Positions 56,833 through 64,000 of a DNA stretch of 64,000 nucleotides are shown piece by piece. Under the pieces are notes generated by a model. The model had not been told where the DNA came from. It was given only the letters and a program-made list of their open reading frames with translations, and searched no databases. The position numbers and the translations under genes were made by a program. The stretch comes from Ceratodon purpureus (lineage: Eukaryota > Streptophyta > Bryopsida > Pseudoditrichales > Ditrichaceae): the NCBI GenBank assembly GCA_014871385.1, contig CM026431.1, positions 9,526,739 through 9,590,738 on the forward strand, given 5' to 3'. Each line of letters opens with the position of its first letter. Within the stretch, counting starts at the first letter, position 1.

Positions 56833-59800
56833 ATGGCGGCGAAGATAATCTTTGTGAACCAGGATGACAAGGCGCAGTCGTTCAAGGCGAACCTGTTTGG
56901 GCCGGAGAAGAACCGCGTGAGAGTGGCCAACGTGCTGGCGGCGTTCAAGTCCTCGGTGGCTATCATGGAGGACGGGAGTACCATGGAGGCCGACGACGAC
57001 GGCTTGAGCATGAATACCTTCGTCGCGGGCGGCACCTACAATCTCTCTCTCGTGCCGCAAGGTATTCTTAAGGGTTTTCAACTATGTCGACTATGTTATG
57101 TTTTCGTTAAATTTATTCCTTCGAACCTGGTGGTCAGAGTCAGTTTACATGTGCTGAGGCGGTGCAGTATTTGTGCAAGTGTTAAATTTTCTAGTAGAAT
57201 GAAATCAACCAAACTTTTCAAAAACTTTGCAGTCCACCTTCGATGACATCAACCATGTCCTCTCCTGCCGATGGTTTCTAGGCTGAAGCATAGTACTGTG
57301 AGGCTTAAATAAGGGTTTTTGAAGCTAGTGTGTTGTGGACTGCATACACTGTGAAATCTGGATAGAGAACTGGAAAGAGTGTGAAAGCTATGTAGAAGGT
57401 ATGTTGAGTGTTCCCTTATTCTTTAGGTTTTTGATCCTTGTGCTGGTCTGAGTTTCTGGATTGCTTGGTGCCTGTTTTTTCCTGCTGCAGTTATTGATGT
57501 GTTTTCTTTGTTGAAAAGTGGTCAAGAAGTAGGGTATCATCGTGCCGCATCGTGATTCAATGGAAGCATGCTAAGGATATCCTTCCTTCTACTGGTTGGA
57601 TTTTGATTAATTGCCTTATAACTTTTTGCAATTAGAATTGGTAATCCTACTGGTTTCCTTACGAGAATCGGTATAGGGTGCAGGGCTTCTTGGCTTCATG
57701 AATAAGCATGGTTGAAGATAATTTAGGCTTTCTTGGGGGATGTAATTTTCGTGGGCAGCTTCGAAAGAAGACTGTTAGTTCTCATCCGGTTGCTTAGAAT
57801 TCTACTGCGTCTCAGGTGTTCTTGTCTACTTTAGAATTTCAAGGTTATTGAAAGCTTTGCAAACTTTGTTATGGAAGGCAGACGCAAGGCATTTGTAGCA
57901 AGGTTTGTGAGGGTATGTCTTCATCTTTGGGGCTGTAATTATGGGTATTTGTGACTTCCGTGTGTGATCGTTACAATTGGGGCGTTTGCTATAGGAGCGG
58001 GCCTTGTTCTTGTGACTTTGTTGCATCCGTAACTTGATGCGGGGATTTGTTCAGTTCTTGATACTTAGGGTTTATTTCTGGACTTCGCGTGCTTTTCTTT
58101 TGCTTTTCAAGGGGACTTGAGCCGAGTCGGCATTTCCTTGAGCTTGCTGCATTGCACTGTTTCAATAGGGTATCATGGACAGTGTGAGTAGGGTTTCCAT
58201 AGACTTTCAGGCTTGCAACCTGGAGGCTTTTTCTAGTGATGTATGGGCAGCTGATTGGTTAGGTCGCACATCTCCTAGGGTCATTTAATCTCTGTGGTTC
58301 TCTGTTCTTGCACTGAGCGTCTTTCACCAAGGTTTTACGAGCTGGTGCTAGATAAATCAGATGAGTATCGATTTGTGACTGAAGTGTTTCCTATCGTTTG
58401 CGTTTGACGCGACCTGCTGATTTAACGTACTTGTGGTGTATCCACTCGGCCGATCCACTTTGTTTGGGACGCATATATGCTATCCTTGCATACTCTTGTA
58501 GAGCCATAGCGGGCTGAGAGCAGTGTCCAGGTCTAGGGTTTGTCTGGTTTGCAGCAAAGTGTTAGCAGGTGTTAGCTCCCTGTTTTGGCTATGGTGCATG
58601 TGTCATATAGATATGGTCATGGTGTTTGATAGATATTATAGACTTGGCAACGGTGTGTGGACTCTGACTGTGCGGTGTGAGTGCAGAGGAAGGTCCACCT
58701 TCGAAGAGGAGACGAGTTGAAACTCCAGAACATTGGCAGGCCTTTGTCCAATCAGCAGCAAAAAATTACAAAGAATGGGAAGCGGCCATGAAGAATGGGA
58801 AGAATGGGAAGACTGATGCTGAAAAGGATAGTGATGCTGAAAAGGATAGTGCCATGAAGTTCTTGACTGTGAGTGGTGATCCGTCCCTCAATTTTATGAA
58901 AGGATATCTTCTTGGTATTCGGGAATGCTACATAGGTTTGAAGAAGATCTTGGAGAAACCGAAGCGGCCGGGCGATTGTTTCCTTGTATTGGGTACATCG
59001 GGCATCGGGAAATCTTGTTTTTCTGTTTTTTGGATCTGTCATCTGGCGGCAAGAAAGAAGAAAGTTGTTTGGAAATTGCACTCGAATTTCTATCTCCTGG
59101 ACTTCAGTGACGAAGCTGTGAAGTTCGATGCTCAGCTAGAAGAATCGGACCCTAAAATTCAGGAAGTGTTTCGGGATCGTGATGCTTGGCTTATTATTGA
59201 TGGGGGGCAGGAAGGTAGTATTGATTGTGCATGCCATATTCTGGTACCATGTTCAGATCAAAAAAAGAACTATGCGAAGTTTCTCAAGATTCAGCGTTTC
59301 TCAGTACTGTATCTTCCTGTTTGGGAAGAGGAGGAGATCAGCCAGTTTGTGGACGCCTTTGAACAGCATAGGCTCGAGTATCAACATATGGATGTACCTT
59401 CCAAAGAAGAGGCAATTGAAAAGTATGCGCTGCTAGGAGGTGTGGCAAGGTATGTCCTATGTTCTAAGAAAACTGCATATCGCTTGGAGGAACAAGAACA
59501 AGCACTCCGTCAACTTGATGCTGCCAACTGTTTGAAAATGTTAAAGGATGATTTTACTGCTCTCGAGTCGACAAGAGATATGCTTGTCCACATGACCCTT
59601 GGACCAATTACTGATGACTCGAAGAAGTATCGTCAACGAGATTTTAAACTTGCATCAGGTCGAGTGAAGTCGCAGGTCATAGCTGCTCTTGATATGGAAT
59701 ACAAGGCTGATACGGTCAAGATACTCAAGGCGCTTCTGAGTTGCACTGGCGCAGGGAGTTATTTTGGGTACATATATGAGCTTGTGGGACATTACATTTT

Positions 59801-60254
59801 CATCGGAGGTGGGGAATTTCGCAGGAAAAGGGTTCACGATGGCCGTGATGCTGAGGAGTTGAACAGTTTGAAGTTACCCAAATTGACGTGCCATAGGTTT
59901 GAATCGTTGGATACCCTTCCGAAATTGGAGGCTGATACCTATTACTATCCGAAGGCAGGGAATTTTGCAAGTATCGATGCCATCATGCATCCCAACCGTT
60001 TGCTTCAGTTCTTCAATTACAGCCGTGGTGACCATGGGTATTTGGTGACGGGTCTGGAGAAAGTTCATGCTCGGTTAGGGTGTGACGAGTACGAAGTTTG
60101 GTTTTGTGTACCCAAAGAGAAGTACGAGGTGACGGGCTTCCAATCATGGTTAACTTCGAAAGGGGTGAAATATAAAACAAACTTACTACCTACGTTCCTT
60201 GAAAAGTCAGATCAGTACGTGATTGAGGTCGATTTCGAGAAGCTCGGAACTTAG
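56833..60254 (+). CDS. Crinkler (CRN)-type protein: ubiquitin-like header, P-loop NTPase, REase-like C-terminus
   Basis: Exons 56833-57061 and 58687-60254; the 1,625-base intron is GT-AG and joins in frame, giving 598 residues. Residues 1-76 form a compact beta-rich header starting A-K-I-I-F-V-N with a conserved V-A-N-V-L-A-A-F, like the ubiquitin-like header of CRN proteins. A basic P-P-S-K-R-R-R follows (possible nuclear localisation signal). The P-loop G-T-S-G-I-G-K-S is at 179-186 and a Walker-B-like W-L-I-I-D-G-G at 244-250. Residues 495-535 hold a F-x-S-I-D-A-I (Asp507) followed by L-L-Q-F (Gln517), which match the D...Q part of the restriction-endonuclease-like CRN C-terminus; the expected K after Q is not seen. 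CRN proteins are known as pathogen effectors but also occur in free-living eukaryotes, including mosses, where their role is unknown. Codon use looks like that of the neighbours. Confidence 0.8.
58815..58850 (+). repeat. 18-bp tandem repeat in the CRN linker
   Basis: Two perfect copies of an 18-base unit (GATGCTGAAAAGGATAGT) encode D-A-E-K-D-S twice, just after repeated N-G-K units. They lengthen the charged linker between the header and the NTPase domain and are a likely site of length variation. Confidence 0.9.
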
Positions 60255-61749
60255 CCCAGCGGCAGTACATTTCATGAAAGTCTCCAACGTCTGCAACGGT
60301 ATATCACTCCCTCTCCTACTCTCTGTGAACTCGACTGCACAGTTTTTCTGAACTATGTTTAATCTAATGCTGTTGTTTTTGGTCATGATATGGTGCAGGT
60401 ATGGTGGTTCCCGGAGGTCACGCTTAGGATGTTGACGTCGAAGGACTCGTATCGATACTTTATGTAGTCCGAGGTCCAGAGAGTTTACTGTTGAACTAGC
60501 TTGTTTATATATCGACCAAGCTACTCTAAAAAAATAGAATAAGTAGTTCAGTTTTCAAGCAGATGTCGTTTGGCTTTGGTCATCGAAGGCATTTTTGTGA
60601 GTTCATCGTCATAGACATGAAACGAGTGTGGAACTTAATACTTATAGCTGCAAGGATGTTTATGTATTTCTGTTGGTGGGCTCTTTTGATGTCCAGGCTG
60701 ACAAAGCATTAATATATCCTGTGTCTTCTTTCCTAGCAAGAGAAACGAAACTGGTTCGGTGCATACATCTGGCATGTCTGTATTACATGAGCTAGCCTGC
60801 TGATTATTTATGATGATTTCGTGGAGTTCTTGGTTTGGACTGCTGATTTATCGTGAATTAGTGCAAGTTGTTCCATGGCTGTACTATTCAAGGTTGTGAC
60901 GACACTCTCTGATTACTTTGAACCCAAGTGGAAAACTTGGATCATGCACAAGATGCCTTGAGATATCTGAATTAGTATTAAGTTTTTAATTCAACATTCC
61001 TTAACATCAGAACTTGACTCTGTGTGTCTATGTCTCCGTTTAAACAAGAAGAAAACCAAATTAGAGTGAACTGCACAAGAAAACACTACTTCTGTGTAGT
61101 ACTTCGATAATACAACCTGGCCAATTAGTGCTGTCAGTAAACGAGAATGCCATAGGAACTACACTAGATCGAAATACATGGATAGTGCATCTGTACCATA
61201 ACAGAAATAACCATCCGGGGAAGAGGGGACTCCTTGTCTCGCTTGTGCATTTACAGAAAGAAAAAGAAAAAACCCTTAAACCGCCACTGTAGTTATATTT
61301 CGACACGTTTTCTAGATTTAGACAAATAATGTTCCACCGGTGTAGATAGCAGCGGTTTTAGCTGCAGTAACGATTTTGGGAATTGAGGGTCTCAGTTTCT
61401 CGCGCATTTTGGTTCTCCATTTGCAAAATGGTTTAAGAACCTTAAACGGTCACCGTCCTAAAAGAGACAACATGTCCGTATTGTTAGATTTCACGAGTTA
61501 AACGTAGATCAACGGTAGATGATGGTGTTATTAGATGGTGTGACGGGTTTTGGTTACCGGCTTCGATGTCAGGCTGAAAGTGGAGAGACTCTGTTTTTTC
61601 TCAGCGCATCCTGATTGATATGTCGCCGAGGAATTGCGAGAGATTGAGTTTCGAGGAGGCCTCGTGGTGAGGTTGAGGATTGATTGAAGTGATAGAAGCG
61701 ATTGGGTTGCGTTGCTGGAGGATTCAGAGCTGGTGAGAAGTGAGTGAGG
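60255..61749. other. 3' flank of the CRN gene and promoter of ESF2
   Basis: No further gene. GGTATATC at about 60299 and GTGCAGGT at about 60395 could be borders of an intron in the CRN 3' untranslated region. The last 200-300 bases are the presumed ESF2 promoter and leader. Confidence 0.5.
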
Positions 61750-63912
61750 ATGGAGGAAGAGGAGGCGAGTAGCAGCGGGGGGGATGAGTTCGAGAGCAAG
61801 AAGGAAGCGAGGAGTCGGAAGCGGAGGGAGAGTCACGCCGAGGCGTTGCAGGAGGGCGGAGAGGGGCAGGTTCAGGGCGAGGGCGAGGGCGGCGCGGGTG
61901 AGAAGAAACGGAGGAAAAAATCGTTGCAGGATGGGCGGTCTAGTGTACCCGGGAAGCGAGGAGTGGTGTATTTGAGCCGGATTCCTCCGCACATGAAACC
62001 TTTGAAGCTGCGGCATCTGCTTGAGTCCTTTGGGGAAGTGCTGCGCATCTACCTTGCTCCCGAAGGTCGGGATTGACCAATTTCAGCTGAATTAGGGTTT
62101 TAGGGTTTAGGGTTGTTCAAGGCATCAGGTCTGGTGTCATGATGTGCTTAGGGTTTCTGATGCGTTTTCGTATGTGAGAATCAGGAACTCAGCAATGATC
62201 AGGAATTGCACAGTTTTGAAAGATATATACCCGAGACTGTCGCCGCTGGGTTAGTATGTTCCGGTTCTAGAGGATGCACTTTCTGTGGAAATAATCTCAT
62301 TTCTGGAGCACTGGAGGGTTAAGTTTCTTTGGCCTTGAAGGAGATATAGGTTGGCTGGAATATGGAACAGAGAAACGCGTAGTTCTTGAAGAGCTCGTCT
62401 GTGGTTCGGGTTTGAGTTCGAACTGACAACATACAGTGGGAGTGGATGGTTTAGTGAGATGTTCTAATGTGTTCTGTGTTTCTACAGATGCTGCTGCAAG
62501 GATGCGCCGAAAACGAGCAGGTGGAAATACTGGCAAGAATTTTACTGAAGGGTAAGGTTTTTTCTACTTTCTCGTGATCTGAAATTCTGATCAGTGGTCT
62601 GGGTGTCTCATGCATTCAGGGTCTGACTTCTAGGGTTGATTTTCGGTGAGCCGTGTTTTTTCTTCTTGTTCATGTTCATGATTTATAAACTGCAAGCTCG
62701 AACTGGTTACTCTTGTAGATTTCCTGGCTTCTGATGGTGTGATGTACAGGTGGGTAGAGTTTGCTCATAAAAGTGATGCAAAACGCATTGCCATCATGCT
62801 TAATGGGGAGCCGATGGGTACGTTCTTAGTTCTATAGAGTCTGTTTACTGTGATCTAGAATTCGTACCTGCTGTGAAATGCGCTGTTTGTTCATCGCGGC
62901 ATATTGGAGAGGGTTTAAATGTTGCGGTCATTGTCGAGCATTATAAAGTTTTGTATGCATCGAACCCGGGTTAGTTGATGGTTGAGTAAGTTAATCAGAA
63001 ATAGAGAAACGTTGATTAACATGATTTTCCTTTGTGGCTTAAACAGAAGCTTCGAAACGCTCTGCATATCACTATGATCTTTGGAACATGAAATACTTGA
63101 AGAGGTTCAAGTGGGACAATCTTACTGAAGAAATTGGTATGTATTATTGGACGCCGTCTTGTGTATGGGGGATTCAGCCATATTCTGCAAGAGTTCTTTA
63201 CTGTCGATTATTGGATCTTTTGAGGAAAGGATTTTTTTCTCCACCAGGAAGACATATTAGCATCAGACTAACAGTGAGTTTTGTCTTCAGCTTATAAGAA
63301 TGCTGTTAGGGAACAAAGACTGGCTGCTGAAATTTCTGCTGCCAAGAAAGAGCGCGATTTCTACCTTTCGAAGGTTGATCAATCTCGAGCCATCGCTTCT
63401 ATGGAGGAGCGGAAGAAAAAGGTATGTCATTTCTTGATGCCTAAAGTTCGTGTCATGAAATTTCTGCAACAATTTCTACTCTATTTGTTCATCAAGTATT
63501 TATCGTATGAAAGTCAAATGTATCAGAATAGTTGTGTACTTGTTCTCTGCTGTCCATCCCGTTCTGATTCCTCCCATTCTGATTACTTAGCAATGTTGTA
63601 AATGACCTTGCAGAAGAAAGAGCTGGAATTACCTGAATCTGAGAAGACTGCCAGGGAGAAGAAGCCTTCTAGTGAGAAGCCGAGGGTGGTACGAAACTTC
63701 AATCAAAAGAAACCTGTTGCTGATGGCATGAGAAGCAAGGTCGCCACACTTTCGCATGACGTCCTAGCAGGGGTGAGCCTATCATGTCTTTCCATTCTTC
63801 ATGAATGCACAAGCAAGTGAACTGCATTCTGTAGGTTGCTTTACTTTTTGCATCTCAGATGACCTAATATTGCACTCCGCGTATATCTGGGCAGGTTTTT
63901 GGCAAGAAATGA
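61750..63912 (+). CDS. ESF2: ESF2/ABT1-type ribosome-biogenesis RRM protein
   Basis: Seven exons: 61750-62065, 62488-62551, 62750-62817, 63047-63136, 63291-63421, 63614-63772 and 63895-63912; all GT-AG and in phase, 281 residues. Residues 1-70 are low-complexity and basic (E-K-K-R-R-K-K). An RRM-like domain starts at G-V-V-Y-L-S-R-I-P-P (71-80) and continues through F-G-E-V-L-R-I-Y-L and G-W-V-E-F-A-H. Next come Y-H-Y-D-L-W-N-M-K-Y-L, a basic helical tail and the end L-A-G-V-F-G-K-K. The first RRM loop and the Y-x-D-L-W-N segment are characteristic of ESF2/ABT1. Family role: a nucleolar factor that binds the small-subunit processome and helps early 18S pre-rRNA cleavage, working with the helicase DBP8 in yeast. 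The ATG at 61750 starts an acidic M-E-E-E-E. Confidence 0.93.
62092..62114 (+). promoter_or_regulatory. Telo-box cluster in ESF2 intron 1
   Basis: Overlapping TTAGGGTTT units (TTAGGGTTTTAGGGTTTAGG and on) lie 27 bases inside the first intron. Telo-boxes (AAACCCTA) near the 5' end are a known cis-element of plant translation and ribosome-biogenesis genes in dividing cells. Confidence 0.7.
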
Positions 63913-64000
63913 ACGGACCGACGAGGAAAGCATGTATTATTTAGGGAGAGAAGATTACGACACTAAACGAGGACGCAATGATCTGTCACTGATTCGGTTA

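Noticed and set aside
56330-56848. 172-codon plus-strand frame covering the CRN gene leader
   Set aside because: Runs through the probable leader intron, overlaps the CRN ATG in another frame, no motif.

Overview
This window is nuclear DNA of a land plant, most likely a moss. The species is inferred from gene content and was not established by any search. The evidence is dense GT-AG introns, a plant-type initiator tRNA-Met, a plant-architecture VPS13 gene with PH, C2, DysF and VPS62-like parts, a cinnamoyl-CoA-reductase-like SDR, an F-box protein, AT-rich intergenic DNA and a Crinkler-type (CRN) gene of a kind reported in bryophytes.

Layout. 1-4436 is a huge imperfect palindrome: two near-identical AT-rich arms of about 1.5 kb around a 1.45-kb spacer. 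The spacer holds a broken fragment that resembles the nuclease domain of CRN/RHS-type proteins. Part of the spacer recurs at 5.34-5.66 kb. An initiator tRNA-Met gene lies at 6380-6451, followed by 3.6 kb with no convincing gene. At 10.06-11.17 kb is a single-exon type II membrane glycosyltransferase (GT25-like). At 12.3-15.9 kb is a tandem family of unknown three-helix membrane proteins: two intact copies and a third with in-frame stops. An F-box gene (minus) ends at 16.63 kb. A small trihelix-tail-like gene (minus) lies at 19.29-19.77 kb. A six-exon CCR/DFR-family reductase (plus) lies at 20.66-22.59 kb.

The minus strand from 55,455 to 23,319 is one gene: a VPS13 bridge-like lipid-transfer protein. 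I reconstructed 67 coding exons by hand; all have GT-AG borders and compatible phases, giving about 4,618 residues. Head-to-head with it, at 56.83-60.25 kb (plus), is an intact two-exon CRN-type gene: ubiquitin-like header, P-loop NTPase and a C-terminal restriction-endonuclease-like region. At 61.75-63.91 kb is a seven-exon ESF2/ABT1 ribosome-biogenesis RRM protein with a telomere-motif cluster in its first intron.

How the genes relate. Most are independent housekeeping or lineage-specific genes, with no operon-like organisation. The most interesting thread is the CRN theme. An apparently functional NTPase-nuclease CRN gene and a decayed CRN/RHS-like nuclease fragment inside a palindromic, repeat-associated element lie within about 55 kb of each other. 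This fits, but does not prove, a mobile-element origin or spread of such nucleases in this genome. The second thread is the tandem membrane-protein family, for which I recognise no domain.
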